Shown: positions 1 to 10,650 of the stretch, in pieces
Numbering within the stretch: position 1 is the first letter of the stretch
Layout: every line of letters begins with the position of its first letter
Assembly: GCA_029237695.1 (NCBI GenBank)
Contig: CM055272.1
Coordinates: 32,870,791 to 32,934,790, forward strand
Reading direction: 5' to 3'
From: Conchocele bisecta
Lineage: Eukaryota > Mollusca > Bivalvia > Lucinida > Thyasiridae
Length of the DNA stretch: 64,000 bases
Translations under genes and position numbers: made by a program
The notes under the pieces: generated by a model
Database searches by the model: none
What the model saw: the letters and a program-made list of their open reading frames with translations, nothing else
Told to the model about the DNA's origin: nothing

Positions 1-1218
1 GTTATCTGCAAGATCCGCGAATGTGTTTGGCAAAGCGGTCTGCATGTGTAACAGTGCATTGCCGTCAATAATATAGCTAACTGAACCCGTCGGAGGTACA
101 TCAACACTATGTGATTGTCCTTCCAGCTGGTGCATGAGTTTAGCTTTATCAGTTTTTGCTGGCGAGCCATCCGCAGTGGCGAGTGACCATGGCACAGGTC
201 CCAATGGGTAGCTAAGCACCTTTTCCATGTCAATGTTGTGTTTGAGAGCAAGTGAAATTAGCTGCCCAAATATATTTCGTTCAGCTACTAACTCCTTTGT
301 CTTTCTCTGCGTACCAGTGAGCTTCACAGCTTTAGCGAGTGATGCAAATGTTTTCAGGCGCAACTGTTTTATTGGTGCATGAAAGCTGACTGACTTTTCA
401 AAAAACCGCTCCTGGACAAACCACGCAAACCTTTGTTTTCCTGTCATTTCTGCAGACAACAGATCGTCAACGACATCTTTAGGAGCTGGCGCCCCTGAAG
501 ATATGCAATAGAGTGATTCATCTGATACTTCAAACGGATCTATAAAATTTCCTATTGTATTGATAATTTTCTTGACGTCTGTTTCACTTCTGGATATTTC
601 CGAAGTTCGTGTGTCCTTGTGTGAAGACTGTTCATGCGCGTTCATATCAGCCAGTTCAAGCGTAGCATCCATGTAGCTAGCTCGGAAGTGTCTCGTCATA
701 CACCATCTGTAGTATGCTGCATAATTGCGGCTGAAACCTATGATACCTCCATGTGACTTAGCATGGCGATTGATGGTTTGCTCTATTGTGATATCCACGC
801 CATTTCTGGATGACGGAACACTGGATCGGTTCACGCTGAATCCATTGTTCCTCAACAGATCTTCCATCCCAGGATATAACTGCTCTAAGTTTAACAAACT
901 CAGCAGATATACTGTAGTATACTGTGCGTAGTTGGGATGGTCAAAGCTGAAGAACAATGGACACATCTTCTGAAGACATGCTATGTGAAGGTCTAAGTTG
1001 TTTTCTTTGGTGGCTCGGAGAAACTGCAACACCGTATGCACCGAATCCATGTATCCCAGCCAATACTGTGCCGTTTTCCCAAGTTTCCCTTCTCTAACCC
1101 TGTCTCGAAACTCCGAGTATGATGACAATGCTTTCATGCATTTGTCATTTGTCATGAACTCCAATAATCTCCAAAAATACCCGAAAGGGCCATTATATAA
1201 TACCTGTTTGGCGGCCAT
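1..1218 (-). CDS. Partial uncharacterised metazoan multi-copy protein (406 codons, 3' end off window)
   Basis: An uninterrupted minus-strand frame runs from an ATG at 1218-1216 to the left edge without a stop. I recognise it as a multi-copy family of unknown function common in molluscs, cnidarians and fish. Landmarks in order are a Tyr/Trp-rich block (YNGPFGYFWRLLEFM), FSFDHPNYAQYTTVYL near residue 95, VDITIEQTINRHAK followed by GGIIGFS, a Trp-containing block, and YIIDGNALLHMQ followed by NTFADLA at the edge. The frame is also open upstream to about 1368. The chosen ATG lies in a CAAAATGGCCGCC motif repeated nearby in non-coding DNA (1377-1389, 1541-1570), so this ATG may not be the true start; a splice junction near codons 6-7 (CAG then GTATT) is possible. 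Frame length, absence of stops and family motifs support real or recently active coding sequence. No function is assigned; the copy may belong to a mobile element. Confidence 0.75.
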   Translation of the reverse strand, partial: MAAKQVLYNGPFGYFWRLLEFMTNDKCMKALSSYSEFRDRVREGKLGKTAQYWLGYMDSVHTVLQFLRATKENNLDLHIACLQKMCPLFFSFDHPNYAQYTTVYLLSLLNLEQLYPGMEDLLRNNGFSVNRSSVPSSRNGVDITIEQTINRHAKSHGGIIGFSRNYAAYYRWCMTRHFRASYMDATLELADMNAHEQSSHKDTRTSEISRSETDVKKIINTIGNFIDPFEVSDESLYCISSGAPAPKDVVDDLLSAEMTGKQRFAWFVQERFFEKSVSFHAPIKQLRLKTFASLAKAVKLTGTQRKTKELVAERNIFGQLISLALKHNIDMEKVLSYPLGPVPWSLATADGSPAKTDKAKLMHQLEGQSHSVDVPPTGSVSYIIDGNALLHMQTALPNTFADLADN

Positions 1219-1540
1219 TTTGAAAATAATTACCGTTGATAGCACACCAGAAATAATGCAAATCGATGTGAAAAAGGATCTGCCATGTGAATATGTTGCT
1301 ACTGACATGATTAAATTGTAGGTAGCTCATCGTGTGATGAAAACAAATGTTGCAAGCATAAACAATTAAGTATTTTGGCGGCCATTTTGATAATTATGGC
1401 TATTTAAGGATGGTATCCAATATAAAACTTATTGTAATTCATTTTATACTCAATTGGTGAAAAAAAATGATATCGCTTAACTTGGAATAACGTGATTTAA
1501 ATGACACATATCGGCCTGTTCTAAAACCACCCAGTTTTGT

Positions 1541-1570
1541 ATGGCGGCCATTTTGGAAAATGGCCGCCAT
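1541..1570. repeat. Short perfect hairpin of the GGCGGCCATTTT motif
   Basis: ATGGCGGCCATTTT and its reverse complement are separated by two G residues, giving 14-bp perfect arms. The same motif occurs at 1210-1222, where it forms the putative start codon of the left-edge gene, and at 1377-1389. It resembles the YY1 binding motif (CAAAATGGCGGC type). Whether it is a bound site or a transposon end is unknown. Confidence 0.6.
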
Positions 1571-1663
1571 TTGTTCATCCATCGGCTTTGTAGGCGCAGA
1601 CAATCAGGTTTGATAGACAATAGGTTACTGAATCCGAAAATCACACTGACCAAAAATCCCACA

Positions 1664-1694
1664 GGGGGGGTGGGGGGGGGGTGGGGGGGGGGGG
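1664..1694 (+). repeat. G-tract (potential G-quadruplex)
   Basis: Thirty-one bases are almost all G, broken only by two T residues, so several quadruplex folds are possible. Such tracts are also prone to length errors. Open frames crossing it on either strand are by-products of the homopolymer. Confidence 0.7.
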
Positions 1695-1699
1695 TTATT

Positions 1700-3746
1700 G
1701 GTGGCTCAAGGTCTATTAGGGGCAAAAGAAGAGACCGGCCTTTGTAAAATTTGGTATTTTATAACTATTTTGAAGAATGTGAACAATATCTCCATTTGCT
1801 CCTATATTTTTTCAGAACTCAACTCATTATTTCAGTCGCCCTTTTACATTCTGCGGTTGTGAATGTACCTTGCCATGTGTACTGGGCGTAGTAGCTGGCG
1901 CCGGCCCAATTGGGACATTATTTGCGAAATATCCTGGGTGTCCACACGTGAAATAAACGCTGAGGATTGACGCCCGAAATGACGAAACGACTGGGGTCCG
2001 TTTTTGGCCCTCCTGTAGTAAAAGGGGGGCCTTAGCGCTTGGTGTCCGGTCCTCCCGGTGGGTGAATGTAAGAGAAACAGACTTGTAAGGATGAGCACTG
2101 GCAGAAGGCTTGGATTTAACTGCTTTAAGTTTTTTTACCAGACTATATTCGGCTTGGCGGGTCTTTTTATCATCATCACTTTCGCTTCCTAGAGTTGGTT
2201 TCTTGTACTCTCACAAAGTTGTTTTTTCTACTGTTTTTAACACTTCAAAGTCCTATTGCTGAAATACATCAGCCGCAGAGCAGAACAATGCATCGGTTGT
2301 CACTAGTTTCCAGTCAATGTTTATACAATTTGCTCCAATACGCATCCCATCTATCTCTGATACCGATGTTCTGCCCAGCTTGTCCAAATGCAAATGTACA
2401 AGGGTAGCACTAAATGCCCCCTCCAAATCATATAATAAGTTAAGAATTACATAATAGAGTTTTATAGTATTGGTTAAGCAGAACCACAGTTGTACGTAAG
2501 GAGAACGCTGTAATCAATTCGCTTATCCTAGCTATCTTAGCCACGTCACAAAAGGTTATATAGGTAGTAAGTACTATTGGATCACTGGTCACTGTCCTTA
2601 AATTCATACCTCCCCCTTAAAGACTTTGACTCCGTTAACAGTGGGATGGTACTACACTTAACTACTGGTAACGTCCAGGCGTGTCGGCCATACCGGAATA
2701 TTGTCGATAGCGGATAAATGTGGGTCAACCGACTCGTCGCGGCACTCCGCTGCCTGCTCCATCATCACAACAACGTGAGCGTCACCCTCCCCGTTACTTG
2801 CAATTTTCCGCAACTGTTTAAATTTGAAGAGACACATCTATGTTACGTCTACTTTATCCAATCACAACACCTGTCACCCTCTTGCTTGGCCAGGGGCGTA
2901 GTTAGGAGACAAATGATGTGCAGGCCCGGGAAACAAAAGTCGAGCGAGCGAAAGTCGTCGAGTGATGTAATTTCCTGCATTTTACTACATTTTAAAGACC
3001 TATTCGGACTGAATTGAATGCCAGTTTTTACAACAAAAACACTGTTCTGCTTGGCTATACATGTACATAAGTAATAACAATAACACTAATCTGTGGTTTT
3101 ACTCAATTTAAAACAGTTAAAGTTACATAACAAGACTTCCGATTAATCAAATGTCTGCTTCGTTCTATACATTTTCTGAATGGGTGGACAGGATGGTCAT
3201 AATAAATACATGGAGTTGTACATCTGGTACATGTAGAATAGTGGCATATATTACAAATGATGATATTCATAATAGCTGTATGTACACGTCATCCCGGACA
3301 GTTGGTCCGAATTTCTGATAGAATATAATTTTTGTAGCAACCAGTGTAGACCCCGGTTAGATGTGGATGAGCAGGCTTGTCCGGATATTTGCGTTGATCA
3401 GAGTTTGGGCCAGATTGCGAAACCAGTAGCATGGTGAACAACTTTTAAAAATTAATTTTCCAGGCAGTGTACGAGACAGAGGTTTCAAAGACAGTGTAAC
3501 TCGTAATGAAACTAAACAAATGTTGATCAGAATTTAGACTAGTCGCCAAAGACACATATGGTCCAATTACACTGCCGGTGAATGATGGTGGGTCATGACC
3601 TAAACAAATTGTCATGTTACATTACATCATCCTCACTATGGATAACATTACTCATGTTTGACTGTGTGCGTATACATTGTAGAGTGCATAAATTGTCTTC
3701 CTGTTGCCTTGATTCTGTTGTGTCCAGTCCCTGGTGATTTCGCGGT
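1700..3746. other. No recognisable gene; unique-looking DNA
   Basis: Only short random frames are present on either strand, with no protein family I recognise and no clear tandem or inverted repeat. The stretch is moderately AT-rich. It could hold introns or UTR of the left-edge gene, but no splice pattern can be defended. Confidence 0.5.
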
Positions 3747-4240
3747 GTAGATCCTATCCATTCCTTATCGCTCTGATCGTCCATATTTGGTCCCTTGTGC
3801 TTTCTCTATGTAGATCCTATCCATTCGTCATCGCCCTGATCGTCCATATTTGGTGCTTCACTCTCACTCTGTGTAGATCCTATCCATTCCTTATCGCTGT
3901 GTTCGTCCATATTTGGTCCTTCACTCTTACTCTGTGTAAATCCTGTCCATTCCTTATCGATCTGATTGTCCATATTTGGCCCTTCACTCTTACTCTGTGT
4001 AGATCTTATCCATTTGTTATCGCTCCGATCGTCCATATTTGGTTCTTCACTCTTACTCTGTGTCCTATCCCGTCCTTATCGTTCTGATCCTCCATATTTT
4101 GTCCTTCACTCTTACTCTGTGTAGGTCATATCCCTTCCTTATCGCTCTGATCCTCCATATTTGGTCCTTTACTCTTTCTCTGTGTAGATCATATCCCTTC
4201 CTTATCGCTCTGATTGTCCATATTTGGTCCATCCACAGAT
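3747..4240 (-). repeat. 63-bp coding-compatible minisatellite, about 8 units
   Basis: Units begin at 3747, 3810, 3873, 3936, 3999, 4062, 4121 and 4184. The spacing is exactly 63 bp until one unit is shortened to 59. Because 63 is divisible by three, the first five units are open on the minus strand as a 21-residue hydrophilic repeat of the form SKSEGPNMDxQxDKEWIGSTQ. The two right-hand units carry a stop at the position of the Gly codon, and the short unit shifts the frame. To the right (4241-4330, minus) the same frame continues into a non-repetitive patch with KAFLNDIDWASEISESVDG, so the array may be a decayed internal repeat of a protein. It lies just downstream, on the same strand, of a DIRS-type gag remnant; a link to it is only possible. 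Confidence 0.75.
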
Positions 4241-4609
4241 TCAGAAATCTCACTGGCCCAATCAATATCATTTAAGAATGCTTTTAGTGTCGCTTGTCTT
4301 TTCTTTAACACATCTACAACCAGAAAAGTTAAGTGTTTTTTTGATAGATTATCTCCCCTTTTGGACTTGGAATTTTGCCTCGTTTATTACCAAAGCGATA
4401 TGTGGGGCATCCGTGTTATATGAAGACATTTTCTAGTCCGACTCTGAAAATATTTATTCTGCAATCACTCACTCTATGATTACTGTTGTATTCATGCATG
4501 CTCAACAACGGTGGCATTTTGTTTTACAAACAATATTCTAGTTATTGATCAGTTTATTAGACTGTCCCAACATCCCCCAGCGCATTAGTGCCTAACTCTC
4601 AACATTTAA

Positions 4610-5430
4610 GGGCCAAGGACATCACCACCCTTATCCAACAATTTGGCGAAGTTCGCAGTTGCTTTTATGACTAATGACTGAACATTCTGCATTTTTGTAT
4701 CTTCAGTCTGCGTGTGCGGCTTTAGCAATCGCTAACTACACATATTTACGCGAGTCTTTGTGAGTGCCTCACAATTCTGTGACCGATCGATATTTCTCAT
4801 AATTTCATTTTGCCGTTCATCCGGCATTCCAGTACGAAAAGCTGTGTTGATAGACCGAGTAAGATCATCATTGACCTCGTTGTCAAAAACTTCTTTGTGG
4901 TTAAATTTATCACATAAATTCTTCAAAACAGAGTTTTCAGACAGTTTTTTCGATGATGGTTCATATGCAGATGTACTATCTGCCACCACTGATTCAGTGT
5001 CAATGTCCGTGTCAATGTCAATGTCCGGGTGGTACTCACTGACACTTTCATCACACTCATATTCATAATACTGTTTGCGTTGCTCAAATTGTTCATAATG
5101 AGAATCTACACGTTGAATAATCTTATCAAGGGCTTCCTTTGTACTAGTTTGGTTTTGGTTCATTTCACTAAGACTTTTGTACAGTTCTGTTTCTTTATCA
5201 GGGGAAATGATAGGACGAGAAGTCGCACGTGTTGAAAGTTTCCAACTTTTCCGCCTATTCGAGACAGAATATGGTTTTCATTTTCGTTTGCGGAGCTCGT
5301 TCTGTCGTCTCCGTGTTACATGTGCTTCTTCAGCCCCGCCGATCGTTTACCCTTTGCATTCGTCGTAACATTCTCTGTTTGCGGCATATTTGACGGCTTC
5401 CGGGTTCGTTTTCAACATCTTCGACGCCAT
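4610..5430 (-). pseudogene. DIRS-type retroelement gag-like remnant (copy 1)
   Basis: The largest intact piece (5163-4732) encodes an acidic N-terminal half with an Asp-rich stretch, then the block VFDNEVNDDLTRSINTAFRT, GMPDE and a segment ending in TKTRVN. This matches the first ORF (gag-like) of DIRS-type tyrosine-recombinase retrotransposons as I know them from molluscs. A basic coding-like segment extends upstream to an ATG at 5430-5428, but a stop at 5347-5349, a frame change and a further stop near 5290 interrupt it. Downstream coding similarity fades after the TKTRVN block through more stops. No reverse transcriptase follows. It is a fragment, oriented like the two other DIRS remnants in this window. 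Confidence 0.65.
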
Positions 5431-6343
5431 GTTGACACTCTGACACGTGACATTGACGTGGCGATATTGCCCGATTCGGTATACTCGCCCACAATCGAAA
5501 TTCGGCCCCCGACATAAATCGGCCAACAGAACCTTATTAATCGACCGCGTTGATAAATTATAGCTTATCTATTCAGTGATAATAAATCGTATTCTCACAC
5601 GATGTATAATTCAGTAAATTGCTGCACCGCGTACAGGCTAGAATGATAGTATCTATCTCGTGTAAACCAAATATTGATTGTACAAACAAGGTGCTAGCGG
5701 TACTGTACGCTTATAACTCTCACAGCTCTCACAACTCTCTCACGTCAAGAAGTGGAAGCACACTGAATTTCCGATCAATCCAATCACTTCAAAATGATTT
5801 TGAGCTAGTACATTTATAAAAAGGAGGTGTTTTTTTTTTCGTGACGAGCCGTCTCATCTGGATCTCCACTGTTTGCATAAGCCGCTATATTATATAGATC
5901 TGTAGTGTTGTAAGGGTTTAAAGACATGAAGTGTTCAGTTGAATAAGAGGAATAAGTGCATGTGCCCGATAGAACTGAACTGCTTCAGGAATGAAGATGG
6001 CAGCGTGGGCAGGAGATGCATTTATTATCTCGCATATGTATGTGTTATCACATCATACAATGTACTTGCACATGCACATTTAATTGAAGGGGTCAGCGGC
6101 AGAATGGGGCTAAGTCCATAATATTATTCAAGGGCTCAAAAATGATGGAAGATTGATGGAATAGTGACTAGCGTAGTTCAGACTGTGTGATCTGGGGGCT
6201 ACGCTCGTCGCACACTTCCTAAAGCGATTTTTAAGTTAAGTTAACATTCATAATGTTTGCGAGTGTTGGCTACATCTGACGAGGAAGATAATATGACAGA
6301 TATGTTGAAGGAAATCAGTACGGCCGCCACAAGAGAATACCTT
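5431..6343. other. No gene recognised
   Basis: Short random frames only. A T-run and AG-rich patch lie at 5820-5842. Nothing resembling a protein family, tRNA or tandem array was seen. Confidence 0.45.
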
Positions 6344-6549
6344 ACATGTTGATATGACTGGAGAAATCGGGTTATGACCTTTGCTACCAGTGCACTCCTA
6401 TCTGTTCGCCATTCCATCAATGCAACACCTGTCATGCTTGTAATACACACTATTGATCGCCATCAAGCTACACGAGTGTGTTATTTGATCAGGAGCTACA
6501 CTGGACACATATCCCATAAGTCCCATTTCTCCAGTCACAGCCACATATG
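6344..6549. mobile_element. MITE family E, copy 1 (long terminal inverted repeats)
   Basis: The left arm contains ATGACTGGAGAAATCGGG followed by GCTACCAGTGCA. The right arm contains AGCTACACTGG followed by CCATTTCTCCAGTCACAG, so the ends are imperfect inverted repeats about 50 bp long. Copies with the same ends lie at 18891-19133 and 59163-59610. There is no coding capacity, so it is a non-autonomous inverted-repeat element. I could not define its target-site duplication with confidence. Confidence 0.65.
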
Positions 6550-7130
6550 TATTAAATCAGATCCAACGGGTCAATGAAAGGGATACTCATTGATGTTTAC
6601 CTGGTTATCGTTATTTCTGTGATCATGTACACGTAATTGGTTAAAATTACTAATTGATGACAAAATAGCTCATGATAGTTTAAACCATTCGTTAATGCGT
6701 CACGTTTTTCAAACGGGCGTAGGAAAAGCAGATTATATGGCAACTAAAAAAGTAATTCAGGTGATTTTTCCACGTACGAGAGCTATGCGTACATTGTACA
6801 TACATTTATTTACGTTCAGATCTGACGAAAAATGTTCAATGGTTTTTAACATTATCTTATAACAAACAATATTCTTTCTTATTTTGCATGTACGTTTTAA
6901 GAATTACAAGAACTGCTCATACCAATGGTAGCGACTGTTGGCGGGGTAATAAGAAGGCGAGATGTAAGTCGCATTATCTGTGATGTATATTTGCCCCGTT
7001 TCAGCCGATTACCAACATTCTTTTCCATCCACATGTTCCCCAAAAGTATAATCATTGGATCAGTTTTTACAACTTTACCAACTTCATAATGTTTCATGTA
7101 CGTAAACACATCTCTTACTGAGAACATCGG
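6550..7130. other. No gene recognised
   Basis: AT-rich DNA with short frames on both strands and no motif or repeat that I can support. The next array begins at the GCGTCCGT microsatellite near 7138. Confidence 0.4.
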
Positions 7131-7132
7131 AT

Positions 7133-8030
7133 TGTGTGCGTCCGTGCGTGCGTCCGTGCGTGCGTCCGTAAACTTAACATCAGATAAATATTGTTATAAC
7201 TTCTATTTCCTACTACTTCTATTTATAAAATGCTTAATATTTCACACATGCATTCCTGTAAGGCTCTACTACCATGCTGTGCAAAATCCACGACCGTCCA
7301 ACCCCCGCTGATCCCAAGGTCAAGGTCAAATACTTAAGTCACTTTACAAAACTTAACATCAGAGAAATATATTATAGCTTCTATTTCCTTCATCTAAAAT
7401 GCTTAATATTTCACACATGCATTCCTGTAAGGCTCTACTACCATGCTGTGCCAAATCCACAACCGTCCAACCCCCGCTGATACCAAGGTCAAGGTCAAAT
7501 ACTTGGTCTCTTTACAAAACTTAACACCAGATAAATAAGTTATAACTTCTATTTCCTTCTTTGACAATTCTTAATATTTCACTCGTCCATTCTTCTAAGG
7601 TTGTACTATCATGCTGTGACAAATCTACGACCGTCCAACCCCCGCTGATCCCAAGGTCAAGGTCACATACTTAGTCTCTTTACAAAACATCCGAGAAATA
7701 TGTACTTCTATTTCTTTCATCGACAATTCTTAATATTTCATGCATGCATTCCTCTAAGGCTCTACTATTATGCTGTGACAAATTCCCGCTGATCTCGAGG
7801 TCAAGGTCACATACTTAGAGTCTCTTTACAAAACTTAACATCAGAGAAATCGGTTATAACTTATATTTCCTTGCTCGGATCTGCTTCACATTTCACACAC
7901 GCATTGCTCTACCACCCTGTGACAAATTCACATTCGTGCCGCTCCCGCTAAGCCCAGAGTCAAGGTCACAAACCCACACACTTGGACATTTTTACATATT
8001 TTAGGGGTACCTGGGCCCACGCGGTGGGTA
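7133..8030. repeat. Family D tandem array (about 168-bp core) after a GCGTCCGT microsatellite
   Basis: A short (GCGTCCGT)n-type microsatellite (7138-7168) is followed by five core units starting at about 7171, 7350, 7518, 7686 and 7832. Two successive spacings are exactly 168 bp. Each unit carries an ATGCTGTG block and then AAGGTCAAGGTCA, a doubled nuclear-receptor half-site (for example 7316-7328, 7485-7497, 7653-7665). The array ends in a small hairpin region (CCCACGCGGTGGG near 8018). The unit is distantly alignable with the family C core at 21.2 kb, which has the same period and the same position of the AAGGTCAAGGTCA block. The microsatellite-plus-core layout resembles bivalve pearl/Helitron-like elements. 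No protein is encoded. Confidence 0.8.
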
Positions 8031-8125
8031 TTCCGTAAGACTCGCTTACTGACCAATCTAGTTTCCATTAGTCTCATTTATGATTAGTACAACCTCTGAA
8101 TCATCATTGTGCCTCCTTTGAATAT

Positions 8126-8405
8126 TCAAGCAGAGTTTGTTACGTTATTACTGCAAAAGCCACACCACTGTAAACTGTTATGCACTCTGCTGTCTGACTT
8201 CATTTTACCAGTTTTGGTGGTATTACTTTTCAAAGCTTTCTTCATATAGAGCCCATGATTGTTAGCATCTCTCAGTATCTCTTCTTCATCTATATCATCT
8301 TCATCAGAACTCATAATTTCACCCATAATTGGAATAACAGGGCTGCATGGCTCGTTGAAGTCAGAAGTGCCCACAGCTGTGGCAATGCCATCTTCTAGCT
8401 GTGTC
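8126..8405 (-). CDS. Possible terminal exon of an unknown acidic protein
   Basis: A minus-strand frame is open from a plausible splice acceptor (TATTACAG then ACACAG, around 8406) to a stop at 8126. It encodes an acidic, Ser/Asp/Glu-rich stretch (SSDEDDIDEEEI) and ends in QWCGFCSNNVTNSA. Codon use looks more protein-like than nearby frames, but no family is recognised and no upstream exon could be paired. It could instead be a fragment of a mobile-element gene. Confidence 0.25.
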
Positions 8406-9052
8406 TGTAATATACGAAGATAAAAAAAAGATATTGTTTGACATTACGGCAACAGCCAAGATCATTATAGTCCGGCCGAAATGCCAGCTAACCCAGATTT
8501 GGCGTCCATACAATCAATTTTGGTTGATGTTATTAGAATCTGATGTATGCCACGTATCATACTTGGGCAATTTGCATAAATCAAGATGGCTGCCATAATT
8601 TACAAATTAAAATGTTTTACTCTCATTTGTCTCAAATGTTTGACATTACCATTTGGAAGACAGTTTCATGTACTGTATGGTCTAAAATGGCATCTAAGAT
8701 GGCCGCAAAATGTTCTAAATACAATATTTTCCTCCGTGCAACTTGAACTGAGCACATGTATTGATATTATATCACTGAGCGTTTATCACAATCCAAAATT
8801 ATGCACAGCCCTTGTCAACCAGCATTGTGACATAGTTTGTGTCATTCATTTGATTTATGATAATCGTTACAAAGTTTTATTTGTTTTACATTGTGTGTCA
8901 ATAAAAATGACGTTTGTAGGCTTAATCGTTCATTCGTATTACTGATACAATTATTTGCAAGTACATGTGATAGTCCGGATAAATAAAATAAAAGAAAAGC
9001 ATGCGACATATCGGGGGATAGATGTGCCGGAAGTGTGGGGACCTCAGCAAGG
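8406..9052. other. Diffuse ATGGC-rich repeat remnant, no gene
   Basis: This stretch contains CAAGATGGCTGCC (around 8582-8594) and AAGATGGCCGC (around 8696-8706), like the family A core, but the surrounding sequence does not align clearly. The open frames crossing it have no recognisable domain. Confidence 0.35.
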
Positions 9053-9062
9053 AATATGACAA

Positions 9063-9403
9063 TGTTGGTTGGTTGGTTTGAGTTCCAACGGCCTTTCAAC
9101 ATCTTAGGTCATTTCAGGCCGTCTCCAGGAGAGTGGAGAATTACAGATTCAGGGAGACCGGGCATATATATCCGTTAACTCTTTTTGCGAAAGAATCCCC
9201 CTGGTTCTTTAACGTGCCCGGTGGATAGCACCGATACACGGGACCGTCGCTTTGAGTCCCCATCCGAAAGGACTAGGCTTGTAAGATGTGTCTTGCCCAA
9301 GGACACACCACAATGACCAGTGATCCGCACCGGAATCGAACCCGGGACGCCGGATTCGAAGTCGGATGCACTAACCAGTAACCACTAAGCCACCGTGGCT
9401 CCC
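9063..9403 (-). mobile_element. tRNA-derived SINE, full length, with 10-bp target-site duplications
   Basis: Read on the minus strand, the element starts GGGAGCCACGGTGGCTTAGT and has a tRNA-like head with an A-box-like TGGCTTAGTGG. A B-box GGTTCGATTCC and a central block with GTGTCCTTGGGCAAGACAC follow. It ends with AAGGCCGTTGGAACTCAAACC and an (AACC)n tail. It is flanked by perfect 10-bp direct repeats AATATGACAA at 9053-9062 and 9404-9413, the signature of LINE-mediated retroposition. The 341-bp length and intact ends mark a young copy. Its 3' tail resembles the tails of the SINE-like families at 19.2-20.2, 33.4, 57 and 60.5 kb, which suggests a shared LINE partner. It is a pol III-type repeat, not a functional tRNA. 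Confidence 0.88.
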
Positions 9404-9584
9404 AATATGACAAGGATTTAGGATGGGGCCATCTAGTGGGAAAATATACATTTATGTCTGTGCAATATGGGACAACTACATGTACAGGGGCTTTATAGAA
9501 GGGAAATGTAGATGCCTGGCTTATGTCCCTGCCTGGATGATGTGGGGATTACACAAACTTCAAATTATGGCCATCTGACAATAT

Positions 9585-10650
9585 CCTTGTGCTATAGGCT
9601 ATACTACTTGGAGCCACACATGCCCCCGAACCCGACAGAAGGAGCAGAATCTGTGAAAAGGTTAATGCTTTCACTGCTGACCCAACTATCTTCAAGAAAA
9701 CGGATATGCCATTACATTGTTTTAGAACAGAATGCCACACCATTAAGTCTTGCCGAACGCATGGCATAATGCGAATCCTATGATGCGGTTTCTCAATGCC
9801 CAGCGTTAAATTTATCAAACGGCGCAAAAATGGACGCCCAGGAGAGATAACTGTACATGCACAATTTAAAGTGCCATTCAATGATTGCAGCTCTTTCATG
9901 TTGTTTTGTGCCTTGTCAAGTAGGTGGAAAGAAGGGTGAAGCATGCTTTTAGTTTATCAGCGGGTAATCGACATTCACTGAATAGCATCGAGAGTAATGC
10001 CTAAAATCAATCACTTGACTGGGTAGATAAGTCTTGTTCATTGCAATGGGAATTCCAGTGACCTGACACAATGCTAGAAATGTTGTAAGATTATCCAAGC
10101 ATGCGTTGACGTTTTAGTATCCATTCCAAAGCAGAGCTCAACTTCCCAACAAATCTGCAAGATGTGGAACACCCCATAGGCAAACAACGATCATAGTAGA
10201 ACTGGTTGTCCCATGTGAAACCTAGCAGGTGGTAATCTTCTGGTGAAATAGGAATAATCATAAATGCACTAAGAACGTCAGACTTTGCGCAGTGTGTATT
10301 CGTGCCAAACTGTTTTATTACTTTTACCGCATCCTGAATGGAACTGTATTCCACCCGAGCAGATTCTGGCTGAATACCACTAGTGACTGAATCATGTTCC
10401 GGATATGACAAGTGATGAATAAGTCTGAATTGACCAATTGCCTTTTTTTGGCACAATACCCAATTGGGATGAACTGAAATTAGGGAGAGGTGATTCGGTA
10501 AACGGGCCAGTTATTCTACCATGTGCCACTTCATTTTCAGTTTCCTGGAATTCAATTTGAAAACCATTTTCGAAGCCATGCTGCAAATATTCAATTTCGT
10601 CAAGAGGATAACCATCTATATATTGCAGTAGTTTGTCAATGTTAACGGGG
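9585..10650 (-). pseudogene. DIRS-type reverse transcriptase/RNase H remnant lacking the YxDD region
   Basis: On the minus strand the order is an RT leader (DGYPLDEIEYLQHGFENGF, around 10610-10550), then ITGPF and LGIVPKK. A frame change at the T-run 10443-10449 follows, then RLIHHLSYPEHDSV, KSDVLSAFMIIPISPEDY, YYDRCLPMGCSTSCR and SALEWILK. Directly after this comes LALCQVTGIPIAMNK, so the stretch that should carry the catalytic YxDD motif is deleted at about 10090. The connection block FLRRLINLTLGIEKPHH is present, and RNase H-like NLFTDSAPSVGFGG lies in another frame near 9650-9600. These motifs are typical of DIRS/Ngaro-type tyrosine-recombinase retroelements. With at least two frame changes and the active site missing, it cannot encode an active polymerase. 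No tyrosine recombinase was found downstream; the SINE at 9063-9403 occupies part of that space. Confidence 0.8.

Noticed and set aside
3734..4275. Plus-strand Leu/Ile-rich frames over the 63-bp array
   Set aside because: They are antisense shadows of the minisatellite. The minus-strand reading has a more protein-like composition, and neither is a whole gene.
7133..8030. CRISPR-like array
   Set aside because: The repeated units are contiguous cores of about 168 bp with no short repeats separated by unique spacers, and the DNA is eukaryotic.
9320..9403. Functional tRNA gene
   Set aside because: The A- and B-box-like head is followed by a conserved SINE body and tail with target duplications, and the head does not fold as a clean tRNA by eye.
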